A stretch of 64,000 bases of DNA from Caulobacter rhizosphaerae (GTDB lineage: Bacteria; Pseudomonadota; Alphaproteobacteria; Caulobacterales; Caulobacteraceae), in the NCBI RefSeq assembly GCF_010977555.1, contig NZ_CP048815.1, positions 5,076,501-5,140,500 on the forward strand. Reading direction: 5' to 3'. The notes beneath the pieces are model-generated. The model was given only the letters and a program-made list of their open reading frames with translations. It did not search any database and was not told the DNA's origin. The translations under genes were made by a program, and so were the position numbers. Below, piece after piece: positions 1-10,043 of the stretch. Each line of letters begins with the position of its first letter. The first letter of the stretch is position 1.

Positions 1-1106
1 AGACCCGCCTGACGGCCGAAAGCGAGCGCGCCGCCAATGACGACGAGCGCCGCGTGGTCGCCGCCGAACAGAGCGCGGTCGTCGATCAGCTGGCCTCCAG
101 CCTGGCGCGCCTGGCCCAGGGCGACCTGACCTGCCGCATCGACGCCGAGTTCGCCGGCCGCTATCGCCAGCTGCGCGAGGACTTCAACCTGGCGGTCGAG
201 AAGCTGCGCGAGGTCATGGGGTCCATCATCGTCTCCACCAAGGGCGTGCGCAGCGGCTCCGACGAGATCGCCGACGCCTCCGACAGCCTGGCCCGCCGCA
301 CCGAGCAGCAGGCCGCCTCGCTGGAAGAGACCGCCGCCGCCCTGGACGAGATCACCGCCACGGTGCGCAAGACCGCGTCCGGCGCCAAGGAAGCCTCCAC
401 CGTGGTCGCCACCGCCCGCACCGACGCCGAGGAGTCCGGCCGGATCGTCGGCCAGGCGGTTCGGGCCATGACCGAGATCGAGACCTCGTCCGCCCAGGTC
501 AGCCAGATCATCGGCGTCATCGACGAGATCGCCTTCCAGACCAACCTGCTGGCCCTGAACGCCGGGGTCGAAGCGGCTCGCGCCGGTGACGCCGGCCGCG
601 GTTTCGCGGTCGTGGCCCAGGAAGTGCGGGCCCTGGCCCAGCGCTCGGCCGAGGCCGCCAAGGAGATCAAGACGCTGATCTCGACCTCGACCCAGCAGGT
701 CGAGGCGGGCGTCGATCTGGTCGGCCAGACGGGCAAGGCGCTGCAGCGAATCGTCACCCAGGTGGCCTCGATCGACGGCCTGGTCACGGAGATCGCCGCC
801 TCGGCGGTCGAGCAGTCGACCGGTCTGCAGGAGGTCAACAAGGCGGTCAACCAGATGGACCAGGTGGTCCAGCAAAACGCCGCCATGGTCGAGGAAGCAA
901 CAGCGGCCAGCCACTCGCTGAAGAACGAAGCCAACCAGCTGGCGGCCCTGGTCGACCGCTTCCGGGTCGGCGACGCGGCGGCCGCCGCCGTTCGCGCGCC
1001 CGCGCCGCGACCCGCCCCGGCCCGCGCCGCACCCGCCGTTCGGCCCGGCCGCTCCGGCGGCGGCGCCGCGCTCGCGACCAAGGTCGAGGACTGGGAAGAA
1101 TTCTGA
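1..1106 (+). CDS. methyl-accepting chemotaxis protein, 3' part only
   Basis: Cytoplasmic signalling end of a chemoreceptor; the gene begins upstream of the window and the first whole codon is at base 3. The visible part opens with the end of a HAMP-like segment (LARLAQGDLTCRID), then the long antiparallel coiled coil of the MCP signalling domain. The hairpin tip (EIAFQTNLLALNAGVEAARAG, followed by GRGFAVVAQEVRALAQRS) is the surface that binds CheA and CheW. After an Ala/Pro-rich linker the protein ends in EDWEEF, which fits the aromatic pentapeptide tether used by CheR and CheB in many receptors. The sensory and membrane parts lie outside the window, so the ligand cannot be named. Confidence 0.95.
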   Translation, partial: TRLTAESERAANDDERRVVAAEQSAVVDQLASSLARLAQGDLTCRIDAEFAGRYRQLREDFNLAVEKLREVMGSIIVSTKGVRSGSDEIADASDSLARRTEQQAASLEETAAALDEITATVRKTASGAKEASTVVATARTDAEESGRIVGQAVRAMTEIETSSAQVSQIIGVIDEIAFQTNLLALNAGVEAARAGDAGRGFAVVAQEVRALAQRSAEAAKEIKTLISTSTQQVEAGVDLVGQTGKALQRIVTQVASIDGLVTEIAASAVEQSTGLQEVNKAVNQMDQVVQQNAAMVEEATAASHSLKNEANQLAALVDRFRVGDAAAAAVRAPAPRPAPARAAPAVRPGRSGGGAALATKVEDWEEF

Positions 1107-1138
1107 TCGGCGTTCCCACGACGATCGGATGAGGAAGG

Positions 1139-1167
1139 CTCCCCGGATCGGCTCCGGGGAGTTTTTT
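1139..1167 (+). terminator. rho-independent terminator of the chemoreceptor gene
   Basis: A 9-bp perfect stem, CTCCCCGGA (1139-1147) with TCCGGGGAG (1153-1161), and a 5-base loop, followed at once by six T (1162-1167). It starts 33 bases after the receptor stop codon. It also separates the receptor from the convergent M16 peptidase gene, which ends at 1172, but has no T run for that direction. Confidence 0.93.
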
Positions 1168-1171
1168 CGGT

Positions 1172-2440
1172 CTAGCCCAACGCCGTCCCGAACACCTCGC
1201 CCGCCTTCAGGGCCGGCTTGGCGCCGAGGATGGCGCTGGCGGCCTTGGCGGGACCCAGGATCGCGCGGCCCAGGCGCTGCAAGTCGTCAACACTCACCGC
1301 ATCGACCGCCTCGGCCAGTTCGGCCGGCGTGTAGAGGCGGTTGAACATCAAGGCCTGACCGGCCGCCTGCTCGGCGCGCGACAGGGGCTGTTCGCGGGCC
1401 ATGAACATGTGGGCCTTCAACTGGGCCTTGGCGCGGGCCAGCTCGGCGTCGTCGATCCGGGCGGCCAGGCCGACGATCTGCTCGGCGCAGACCTTGGCCG
1501 TCTCGGCCGCGTCGCCGGCCGCGCAGCCGGCATAGACGCCCAGGGCGCCGGCGTCGGCATAGGTGTCGGCATAGGCGTCGATGTTGTAGGCCAGACCACG
1601 CTTCTCGCGGGCTTCCTGGAACAGCCGCGACGACATCCCGCCGCCTAGGGCCTCGGCGAAGATCCGCAGGGCGAAATAGTCGTCCTCTCGGGCGCTGACG
1701 GCCGGCAGCATGAACACCAGGTGGGCCTGCTCCAGCTTGCGGGCCTGGCTCCTGCGCCCGCCGACGAAGCTGGCGGGATCGCTGGCCAAGGCGCCGGACG
1801 CCGCCGGCATGGACCCGAACTCGCGGCGGGCCAGGTCCAGCACCTCGTCCAGCGCGACCGCGCCGGAGCAGCTGACGATCAGCCGGTCGGCGGCGTAGAG
1901 CTGGCCGCGCCAGTGCGACAGGCCTTCGACGGTGGCCGAGTTGACGCTGTCGACCGTGCCCAGGATCGGCCGGGCCAGCGGGTGGTCGCCCCAGGCGGCG
2001 GCCTGGACCAGGTCGAACACATAGTCGTCGGGCGCGTCGGCGGCCTCGGCGATCTCCTGGGCCACCACCTGCTTCTCGCGGGTCAGGTCGCCCTCGTCGA
2101 GCGTGGGGCGCAGGACCAGGTCGGACAGCACCGCCATGCCCAGGTCCAGCCCGCCCTTCAGGGCGCGGACCTGGAAGCTGGTGCGCTCATAGCCGGTGGC
2201 GGCGTTGATCTGGCCGCCTTGGGCCTCGATCACCTCGACGATGTCGCGCGAGCTACGCTGGCCCGCACCCTTGAACACCATGTGCTCCAGCAGGTGCGAC
2301 CAGCCCGACCGGGCCGGATCCTCATAGGCCGCGCCGCGGCCGGCCACGACCGACAGGGCGATGGTCTCCAGGCCCGGCATCGGGTCATGAACGACGCGGA
2401 CGCCGTTTTCGAGGGTGTGGAGGGTGGTGGAAACTGTCAT
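1172..2440 (-). CDS. M16 family zinc metallopeptidase
   Basis: Insulinase/pitrilysin-type peptidase of 422 aa, the size of the bacterial homologues of mitochondrial processing peptidase beta. The inverted zinc motif HLLEH lies at residues 49-53 and the third zinc ligand, Glu129, lies 76 residues on in VVAQEIAE, the expected spacing. The conserved GGQINAATGYERTSF strand follows the first motif. The second half is the usual inactive M16 domain. There is no signal peptide, so it probably acts in the cytoplasm on peptides or small proteins. ATG 2440 is preceded by GAAGGGG. It is the last gene of the minus-strand run from ctaC, 60 bases after the small gene upstream. Confidence 0.93.
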   Translation of the reverse strand: MTVSTTLHTLENGVRVVHDPMPGLETIALSVVAGRGAAYEDPARSGWSHLLEHMVFKGAGQRSSRDIVEVIEAQGGQINAATGYERTSFQVRALKGGLDLGMAVLSDLVLRPTLDEGDLTREKQVVAQEIAEAADAPDDYVFDLVQAAAWGDHPLARPILGTVDSVNSATVEGLSHWRGQLYAADRLIVSCSGAVALDEVLDLARREFGSMPAASGALASDPASFVGGRRSQARKLEQAHLVFMLPAVSAREDDYFALRIFAEALGGGMSSRLFQEAREKRGLAYNIDAYADTYADAGALGVYAGCAAGDAAETAKVCAEQIVGLAARIDDAELARAKAQLKAHMFMAREQPLSRAEQAAGQALMFNRLYTPAELAEAVDAVSVDDLQRLGRAILGPAKAASAILGAKPALKAGEVFGTALG

Positions 2441-2500
2441 GTCCCCTTCGCATAGCGGGGGAGCCCCCGCGACGCCAGTGCGGCGCGCGCGGCCAAAGCG

Positions 2501-2833
2501 CTAAAGCTTGTCGTCTGATCCGCCACGGCCGGAGCCCCGAGCTTCAGGGGACGCTTCATGCAGGGGCGTCACCGTCGCGGTCGGATCGATCACCAGGTCG
2601 GCGCGACTGGCGTCGCACCAGGCTTCCAGCTCGGCCTTGAGGACCGGCCACAGATCGGCGGCCCATTCGGGCGCCTGATCCTTCCAGGCCTCCCGCGTCG
2701 GAAGATAGGCGGACAGCCGGCCCATCGGCAGTTCGAGGATGAACGATCCTCCCGGCCCGGCGACCACCAGTTCTTCCTTCCAGCGCGACGTGAACCGGAA
2801 CGTGGCTCCGAGCGCTGGACCGGCTTTCGACAC
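2501..2833 (-). CDS. conserved hypothetical protein, 110 aa
   Basis: Soluble protein of unknown function. Its GTG start (2833-2831) directly follows the TAA stop of thrC with no spacer, so translation is probably coupled. The first 90 residues look like a compact alpha/beta domain with a Trp-rich middle (EAWKDQAPEWAADLWPVLKAELEAW); the last 20 are low-complexity Ser/Gly/Arg. The coding bias matches the neighbours. I recognise no domain. A role linked to threonine synthase or to the downstream peptidase cannot be argued beyond position. Confidence 0.7.
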   Translation of the reverse strand: MSKAGPALGATFRFTSRWKEELVVAGPGGSFILELPMGRLSAYLPTREAWKDQAPEWAADLWPVLKAELEAWCDASRADLVIDPTATVTPLHEASPEARGSGRGGSDDKL

Positions 2834-4237
2834 TTAGCCTTGTCCGCCCGCGAACACCCGCACGAAGGCCTTCACGGTCTCGGCGTCGGCCGGCAGGCGA
2901 TCGAACTTCTCGGGCTTCTTCGACAGGTCCGGCGTAGCGCGGGGCGTGGTCGGGACGACGCCGGCGGCGGCGGCCACGGCTTCCGGGAACTTGGCCGGGT
3001 GGGCGGTGGACAGCACCACGACCGGGGTCGCCGGGTCGGCCAGGCGCAGCACGTTGGCGGCGGCGACGCCGACGGCGGTGTGCGGGTCGATGACCTCGCC
3101 GGTCTCGTTCAGGGTCGACAGGATGGTCTTGGTGGTGTCGGCCTCGCTGACCGACGCGCCCTGGAACAGCTCACGCATCTTGGCGTGGGCGCTGGGCGGG
3201 ATGTCGAGCAAGCCCGTGCCGGCGAAGGCCCGGAAGGCGCGGCCGGTCTCGACGCCGTCGCGGCCGACCGCCTCGAAATAGAGGCGCTCGAAGTTGGAGG
3301 CCACCTGGATGTCCATGGCCGGGCTCTGGGTGGCGGACACCGCGCCGCGGGCGTAGCGGCCGTCCTCGAAGGCCCGGGCCAGGATGTCGTTGCTGTTGGT
3401 CGCGGCCACGATCCGGGCCACCGGCAGGCCCATGCGGGTGGCGACATAGGCGGCGTAGGCGTCGCCGAAATTGCCCGTGGGCACGACGAAGGCGACCTTG
3501 CGGGCCGGCGCGCCCAGGGCGACGGCGGCGGTGAAGAAATAGACGCTCTGGGCGGCGATCCGCGCCCAGTTGATCGAGTTGACGCCCGACAGGTCGACCG
3601 CGTGGCGGAACTGGTCGTCCTGGAAGGCCTGCTTGACGATGGCCTGGCAGTCGTCAAACGAGCCCTGGATCGAGACGCAGGCGACGTTCTTGTCGGTCGC
3701 CGTGGTCATGAAGCGGCGCTGGACCTCGCTGATCCGGCCTTCGGGGAACAGGGCGACGATGCGGGCGTGCGCGCGGCCGCGGAAGGCCTCGACGGCCGCG
3801 CCGCCGGTGTCGCCCGAGGTGGCGCAGATGATGGTCATGGTCCGCGACTGGCGCGACAGCACGTAGTCGTAGAGCCGCCCCAGCAGCTGCATCGCCACGT
3901 CCTTGAAGGCCAGGGTCGGGCCGTGGAACAGCTCCAGCAGGTGGCGGCCGGGGGCCAACTGCTTCAGCGGGACGACGGCCGCGTGGGCGAAGGTGGAATA
4001 GGCCTCCTCGCACATCAGGGCCAGGTCGTCGGCCGGCACGTCGTCGCCGACGAACTTGCCGACCACGGCGGCGGCCACCTTCGCGTAGGGCTGGCCGGCG
4101 AAGGCGGCGATCTCTTCGGGCGTGAATGTGGGCCAGCGCTCGGGCACGTAGAGGCCGCCGTCCGGGGCCAGGCCGGCCAGGACCGCGTCGAGGAAACCAA
4201 TCGAGGGGGATTCGCCCCGGGTCGAAACGTAGCGCAT
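2834..4237 (-). CDS. thrC: threonine synthase
   Basis: PLP enzyme converting O-phosphohomoserine to threonine, the last step of threonine synthesis; 467 aa, normal for the longer bacterial/fungal class. The N-terminus YVSTRGESPSIGFLDAVLAG with LAPDGGLYVP is typical of this class. The PLP lysine is Lys112 in FHGPTLAFKDVAMQLLG and the phosphate-binding loop is ATSGDTGGAA. Start ATG at 4237 overlaps the stop of the SURF1 gene (TGATG), so it is translationally coupled to the oxidase cluster. The frame stays open upstream to 4837, but that extension lies over SURF1 and is not coding. Confidence 0.97.
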   Translation of the reverse strand: MRYVSTRGESPSIGFLDAVLAGLAPDGGLYVPERWPTFTPEEIAAFAGQPYAKVAAAVVGKFVGDDVPADDLALMCEEAYSTFAHAAVVPLKQLAPGRHLLELFHGPTLAFKDVAMQLLGRLYDYVLSRQSRTMTIICATSGDTGGAAVEAFRGRAHARIVALFPEGRISEVQRRFMTTATDKNVACVSIQGSFDDCQAIVKQAFQDDQFRHAVDLSGVNSINWARIAAQSVYFFTAAVALGAPARKVAFVVPTGNFGDAYAAYVATRMGLPVARIVAATNSNDILARAFEDGRYARGAVSATQSPAMDIQVASNFERLYFEAVGRDGVETGRAFRAFAGTGLLDIPPSAHAKMRELFQGASVSEADTTKTILSTLNETGEVIDPHTAVGVAAANVLRLADPATPVVVLSTAHPAKFPEAVAAAAGVVPTTPRATPDLSKKPEKFDRLPADAETVKAFVRVFAGGQG

Positions 4238-4917
4238 CAGGATCTCATCTTCCGCCAGAGCATGGCGGCATAGATAAACAGCAGGGTCACGGCAAGACCG
4301 AACCACGTCAGGGCGTATTCCAGGTGCCGATTGGAAATTTCTGCCGGCAGCGGCGCGGGGGTGATTCCGGGCGGCGCGGGGGTCGCGGACTCGACCATCA
4401 GAATGTAGGGCGCGGGCTTGTCGGCGGCGAAGCGGGCGACCGTCGCGGCCCGGTCGCCGCCCAGCGACTTGGGGGCGATCAGCACGCCCATGGCCTGGGC
4501 CGGAGCGTAGAGGGTGGCCGGCGCCGGGGTGGACTGGCCAGTCAGGGCCTTGACCACGCCCAGGTCCAGCAGGATCGCGCCGTAGCCCGCCGCCGGGGTC
4601 CGGCAGATGGCGGTGGCGCGCCAGACGATGTCGCCGTCGCGGACGCCGTAGACCAGTGGCAGGGTCTCGGGCTGGCCGGGCGCGCAGCTCACCGAAACGC
4701 GGGTCCAGGACGCGTCGCCCTTGCCGGCCAGGACGGCGGCCAGCGGCCGGGCGGGCGCGGTCTTCAGCAGCTCGATCCGCGCCAGCAGGTCTTCCTTCCA
4801 GGCCAGGCGCTTGAGCTGCCAGACGCCCAGGCCGCACAGGATGGCGAAGGCGACCAGGGTGGCGATCGTCAGGCCGATCGGGAAGCGGCGGTCCTTGGGA
4901 ACGGAAGCGTCAGACAT
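4237..4917 (-). CDS. SURF1 family cytochrome oxidase assembly protein
   Basis: Inner-membrane assembly factor that helps insert heme a into subunit I of aa3-type oxidases. It has 226 aa with the SURF1 topology: an N-terminal membrane helix (about residues 13-34, ending in the family hallmark GVWQLKRLAWK), a large periplasmic domain, and a C-terminal helix (about 200-222, FGLAVTLLFIYAAMLW). It overlaps the DUF983 gene by 8 bases upstream and thrC by one base downstream. Position in the ctaC-E run supports the assignment. Confidence 0.92.
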   Translation of the reverse strand: MSDASVPKDRRFPIGLTIATLVAFAILCGLGVWQLKRLAWKEDLLARIELLKTAPARPLAAVLAGKGDASWTRVSVSCAPGQPETLPLVYGVRDGDIVWRATAICRTPAAGYGAILLDLGVVKALTGQSTPAPATLYAPAQAMGVLIAPKSLGGDRAATVARFAADKPAPYILMVESATPAPPGITPAPLPAEISNRHLEYALTWFGLAVTLLFIYAAMLWRKMRS

Positions 4918-5272
4918 CGTGGCGGCCGGCCTCGGAGGCGTTGTTGGCGATGTGGGCGGCGACCATCAGCCCCTTGGCCGGCCGCATCAGGCCCAGACAC
5001 GCGACCAGGGTGACCGGCAGCCAGACCACCAGCAGCAGCCAGACGGGCCAGTTGAAGGCGAACATCGAGAACAGCGCCCCGAAGGCGCACAGGAAGCCGG
5101 CGATCAGGATGACGAAGGTCGAGGCCCCGTCGCCGGTCTCGTGGGCCCCCAGGTCGAAGCCGCAGGCCTCGCAGGTCTTGCCCACCTTCAGGAACCCGTC
5201 GAACAGCATCCCCTCGCCGCAGTGCGGGCAGCGGCCGGTCGCGCCGGCGAGGTAGGGGTTCACTTGGGTCAT
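4910..5272 (-). CDS. DUF983 membrane protein with zinc ribbon
   Basis: Small membrane protein of 120 aa common in alphaproteobacterial oxidase operons. A treble-clef-like metal site comes first: CPHC (15-18) and CEAC (34-37). Two hydrophobic helices follow (about 52-95), then a short basic/polar tail. I start it at ATG 5272 (MTQVNPYLAG); the frame is open to 5317 but that extension runs into the palindromic repeat. The stop overlaps the SURF1 start. The molecular function is unknown; context suggests help with oxidase maturation or copper/heme handling, which is inference. Confidence 0.85.
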   Translation of the reverse strand: MTQVNPYLAGATGRCPHCGEGMLFDGFLKVGKTCEACGFDLGAHETGDGASTFVILIAGFLCAFGALFSMFAFNWPVWLLLVVWLPVTLVACLGLMRPAKGLMVAAHIANNASEAGRHDV

Positions 5273-5303
5273 GGGCCTATCCCTTACACCGCAACACGCG
5301 GAC

Positions 5304-5377
5304 GGGGACAGGCACATGTGCCTGTCCCCGATTCAGCCCAGAAACGAAAAAGGGAACAGGCACATGTGCCTGTCCCC
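5304..5377. repeat. two copies of the ACATGT palindromic repeat
   Basis: Two 26-bp inverted repeats lie 22 bp apart, at 5304-5329 and 5352-5377. Each has arms GGGGACAGGCACA/TGTGCCTGTCCCC centred on CATG; the first is perfect and the second has one mismatch (A at 5355). They fill the gap between ctaE and the DUF983 gene. Relatives with a GCATGC centre occur at 13097 and 49768. They could act as RNA hairpins inside the operon transcript or as mobile repeat units. Confidence 0.9.
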
Positions 5378-5404
5378 AATCCGGGCCGACTCGAAGCGGA
5401 TGAT

Positions 5405-6280
5405 CTAGTGCGGCGAAGCGCCGAAGATCACGTAGACGAAGGCGAACAGGAACAGCCAGACCACGTCCACGAAGTGCCAGTACCAGGCGGCGGCCTCGAA
5501 GCCGAAGTGCTGCTTGGGGGTGAAGGCGCCGTTCATCAGCCGGATCAGGCAGACGATCAGGAACAGGGTGCCGACGAACACGTGGAAGCCGTGGAAGCCG
5601 GTGGCCAGGAAGAAGGTCGAGCCGTAGAGGCCCGAATTGGCGGCCGCTTCCGAGTAGAACAGGTGCTCGTGGTTGATGTGGCTGTACTCGTAGATCTGGA
5701 TGGTCGTGAACAGCGCGCCCAGCAGGATGGTCAGGATCAGGCCCCACTTGGCGCCCTTGCGGTCGCCCTGCTGCAGGGCGTGGTGCGACCAGGTGATGGT
5801 GGTGCCCGACAGCAGCAGGGTCAGGGTGTTGACCAGCGGCAGGTGCCAGGGCGAGACGGCCTCGACGCCGGCCGGCGGCCAGGTGGCCCAGGCCGTGCGC
5901 ACTTCCTCGATGCCCGACAGGGTGCGGTGGTGGTGGAACAGGGCCATCTCGAAGAAGATCCAGAACCACGCCACGAAGAACATCACTTCCGAGGCGATGA
6001 ACAGCACCATGCCGTAGCGCAGGCCGATCGAGACGACGGGGGTGTGGTCGCCGGCGTTGGCTTCTTTCACCACGTCGCGCCACCAGCCGAACATCGTGTA
6101 GAGCACGCCGGCGATGCCGGTCGCGAACAGCCACCACTGGCCCTTTTCGATGCCGAAGACGCCGCCCTTGATCCAGGCGATCAGGCCGATGGCCATCAGC
6201 GTGGCCGAGGCCGAGCCGACGAACGGCCACGGGCTGGGGGGCAGGATGTGATAGTCGTGTTTGACGGCGCCGTGGGCCAT
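5405..6280 (-). CDS. ctaE: cytochrome c oxidase subunit III
   Basis: Core subunit III of the aa3-type oxidase, 291 aa with seven predicted membrane helices. It binds lipids and supports proton uptake by subunit I. Typical family segments are HDYHILPPSPWPFVGS at the N-terminus, WFWIFFEMALFHHH near the middle, and GFHGFHVFVGTLFLIVCLIR and AAWYWHFVDVVWLFLF toward the end; the EMALFHHH and HGFHV stretches carry the conserved acidic and His positions. ATG 6280 is used. It lies downstream of ctaG across a 135-base gap that contains a hairpin. Confidence 0.97.
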   Translation of the reverse strand: MAHGAVKHDYHILPPSPWPFVGSASATLMAIGLIAWIKGGVFGIEKGQWWLFATGIAGVLYTMFGWWRDVVKEANAGDHTPVVSIGLRYGMVLFIASEVMFFVAWFWIFFEMALFHHHRTLSGIEEVRTAWATWPPAGVEAVSPWHLPLVNTLTLLLSGTTITWSHHALQQGDRKGAKWGLILTILLGALFTTIQIYEYSHINHEHLFYSEAAANSGLYGSTFFLATGFHGFHVFVGTLFLIVCLIRLMNGAFTPKQHFGFEAAAWYWHFVDVVWLFLFAFVYVIFGASPH

Positions 6281-6307
6281 GTGCGTGCTAACCCTTTAAT
6301 CCCTCAA

Positions 6308-6354
6308 GAGCGTGATCGCCGAGGGGGAAGCCGTTGCCGGCGGCCCTCACGCTC
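6308..6354 (-). other. intercistronic hairpin between ctaG and ctaE
   Basis: GAGCGTGA at 6308-6315 pairs with TCACGCTC at 6347-6354 around a 31-base G/C-rich loop that can fold further. No T run follows on the transcribed strand, so it is not a classic terminator. It may partly attenuate or stabilise the message between ctaG and ctaE. Confidence 0.4.
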
Positions 6355-6415
6355 TCACCCTGTAAATCCAGCGCATCGACCCGGTTCCCCCTGCCGACGC
6401 GCCCTGTGTGAAACG

Positions 6416-7105
6416 CTATAGCGCCCTCGGCGGCTTGCCGCCAAGGGGTTCGACGATGCGCGGCGGGCTGTTCGCCTGTTTCGCCCCGGCCGCGTCAGGA
6501 ACCGCCGGGAAGAAGGTGTAGGACAGGGTGATCGTCGACTTGTCCTTGGTGTCGGCGTCGGTCACGAAGCCGGGGTCGACGAAGTAGACGACCGGGAACT
6601 CGACCGTCTGGCCCGGCTCGATCGTCTGGTTGGAGAAGCAGAAGCATTCCAGCTTCTGGAAATAGGCCCCGGCCTGCTCGGGCACGACATTGTAGAGCGC
6701 CCGGCCGGTCATCGGCTTGTCGCCCTTGTTGGTCACCTTGAAGAAGGCGAGGCCGGTGTCGCCGATGCGAATGTCCTGGCTGGTCTGCATGGGCTGGAAG
6801 TCCCAGGGCAGGGTCCGGACGTTGGCGTCGAAGCGGATCTCGACCTTGCGGTCCAGCACCTTGGTCGGCTTGGCCACGGCCTTGCGCACCGTGCCGTCGA
6901 AGCCGGTGGCCTGGCAGAACAGCTTGTACAGCGGCACCGCCGCATAGGCCGCCCCGACCATGCCGAAGAAGGCCAGGCCGCAAATGGCCGCGACCTTCAG
7001 GTGGCCGCGCCCCTTGGGCCGAGGACCGACGCCGACCTTGTTGTCGGCCTCGATCTTGGCCCGATCCTCGGCCGACAGGTCGTCCTTAGAAGTGAGGCCC
7101 AACAT
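6416..7105 (-). CDS. ctaG: cytochrome c oxidase assembly protein CtaG (Cox11)
   Basis: Copper chaperone that delivers copper to the CuB site of subunit I. It has 229 aa: a short cytoplasmic N-terminus, one membrane anchor (about 36-56), then a periplasmic immunoglobulin-like domain. The copper motif CFCF is at 154-157 (Cys154 and Cys156); the conserved Cys64 follows the membrane helix in PLYKLFCQATGF. The gene overlaps the small CoxF-like gene by 20 bases, so translation is likely coupled. Confidence 0.95.
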   Translation of the reverse strand: MLGLTSKDDLSAEDRAKIEADNKVGVGPRPKGRGHLKVAAICGLAFFGMVGAAYAAVPLYKLFCQATGFDGTVRKAVAKPTKVLDRKVEIRFDANVRTLPWDFQPMQTSQDIRIGDTGLAFFKVTNKGDKPMTGRALYNVVPEQAGAYFQKLECFCFSNQTIEPGQTVEFPVVYFVDPGFVTDADTKDKSTITLSYTFFPAVPDAAGAKQANSPPRIVEPLGGKPPRAL

Positions 7106-7232
7106 TGCCTCCCAGCTTCACGACGGTGACCACGAACACCAGGATGACGAACGCCGCCAGGCCCAGGCCCAGGGCGATGTTGCGGCCGCCGCGCGCCTTG
7201 GCGGCGGGATCGATGTCCTTGCGCGGGCTCAT
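7086..7232 (-). CDS. CoxF-like small membrane protein, 48 aa
   Basis: A very small gene between ctaB and ctaG. The product starts [16 protein letters not shown] and then has one hydrophobic helix (about residues 18-40, [22 protein letters not shown]). Its ATG overlaps the ctaB stop (ATGA) and its end overlaps the ctaG start by 20 bases. A single-helix peptide in this exact place is a known feature of alphaproteobacterial oxidase operons (CoxF or CtaG-associated peptide). The role, probably assembly, is unproven. Confidence 0.8.
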   Translation of the reverse strand: MSPRKDIDPAAKARGGRNIALGLGLAAFVILVFVVTVVKLGGNVGPHF

Positions 7233-8263
7233 AGCGGCAACTCCAGAACTTTCAGGCCCAGCACCGCCTCGGCCAGCAGGGCGGCGAACAGGGCGAACAG
7301 GTAGAGGATCGAGAAGGCGAACAGGTTGCGGGCGTGCCTGGCGTCGCCGACCGGCTTGCCGCGCTTCTCGGCCGTCTCGCCCACTTCGTAGAGGTCGCGG
7401 TCGGCCGGGCGCGGGTCGGCGGCGTCGCCGGCCGTGCTGGCGAACACCCGCCAGGCCAGGGTCAGGAACACCAGCCCGCCCAGGCCCGAGACCGCCAGGT
7501 ACAGCCAGCCGCCCAGGCCGGTGAACACCGGGGCGACGCAGATCGGGATCAGGACCAGGCTGTAGAGCAGGATCTGCCGGCGGGTTTCCTTGGCGCCCTT
7601 GACCACGGGCAGCATCGGCACCCCGGCCTTGGCGTAGTCGGTGCTGATGTACAGCGACAGGGCCCAGAAGTGCGGCGGGGTCCACAGGAAGATGATCAAC
7701 ACCATCAGCCAGGCGTTCAGCGGCGCATGGCCCGTGGCCGCGGCCCAGCCGATGGCCGGCGGCAGCGCCCCGGCCAGTCCGCCGATGACGATGTTCTGGG
7801 CCGTCCAGCGCTTGAGCCACATGGTGTAGACCACCGCGTAGAACACGATGGTGAAGGCCAGCAGGCCCGCGGCCAGCCAGTTGATCGCCATGCCCATCAG
7901 CATGACCGACAGCAGGCTCAGCACCACGCCGAGGGTGGCGGCTTCCTCGCCCTTGACCAGGCCGGCGGGCACCGGACGGCCGCGCGTGCGGCGCATCTTG
8001 GCGTCAATGTCGGCGTCGTACCACATGTTCAGCGCGCCCGAGGCCCCGGCCCCGACGGCGATGCAGAACACCGCCACCGCGCCCAGCAGCGGATGGATCG
8101 GGGCGCGGGCGGCCAACAGACCCGTCAGGGCCGTGAAGACCACCAGCGACATCACCCGCGGCTTCAGCAGCTGGAAATAGTCCTGCCAACGGGCGTGGCG
8201 GACCGTGGCGGTCGCCTCGTCGGGGGTCAGGGCATCTCCAGAAAGAACCGGGGTACGGGCCAT
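7229..8263 (-). CDS. ctaB: protoheme IX farnesyltransferase (heme O synthase)
   Basis: Integral membrane prenyltransferase that adds a farnesyl group to heme B to make heme O, the precursor of the heme A used by the aa3 oxidase. It has 344 aa, with the UbiA-family diphosphate-binding motif [19 protein letters not shown] at residues 79-97 (Asp83 and Asp87) and a second conserved loop [13 protein letters not shown]. It is hydrophobic throughout with about eight or nine helices. It lies between ctaD and the CoxF-like gene, so substrate-making and subunit genes share one transcript. Confidence 0.96.
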   Translation of the reverse strand: MARTPVLSGDALTPDEATATVRHARWQDYFQLLKPRVMSLVVFTALTGLLAARAPIHPLLGAVAVFCIAVGAGASGALNMWYDADIDAKMRRTRGRPVPAGLVKGEEAATLGVVLSLLSVMLMGMAINWLAAGLLAFTIVFYAVVYTMWLKRWTAQNIVIGGLAGALPPAIGWAAATGHAPLNAWLMVLIIFLWTPPHFWALSLYISTDYAKAGVPMLPVVKGAKETRRQILLYSLVLIPICVAPVFTGLGGWLYLAVSGLGGLVFLTLAWRVFASTAGDAADPRPADRDLYEVGETAEKRGKPVGDARHARNLFAFSILYLFALFAALLAEAVLGLKVLELPL

Positions 8264-8295
8264 TTTACTTAAGGGTTCGGGTCTTGATGGGCGAA

Positions 8296-8329
8296 GGGCG
8301 CGGACTGGATTTTCATCCGGCCCGCGCCC
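8296..8329 (-). other. hairpin between ctaD and ctaB
   Basis: GGGCGCGG (8296-8303) pairs with CCGCGCCC (8322-8329), and the inner bases CTGGAT/ATCCGG extend the stem to a 4-base loop. It sits in the 94-base gap after the ctaD stop. The transcribed minus strand has no T run after it, so partial termination or mRNA stabilisation is likelier than full termination. Confidence 0.5.
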
Positions 8330-8357
8330 CCCGTTTTGCGTATCTAGTCTACCAGAT

Positions 8358-10043
<1,686 letters not shown>

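Noticed and set aside
2558..4273. 571-aa plus-strand open frame opposite thrC
   Set aside because: It mirrors thrC and the small gene after it; the product is rich in His/Arg/Gly and has no domain pattern. Long antisense frames are usual at this G/C content.
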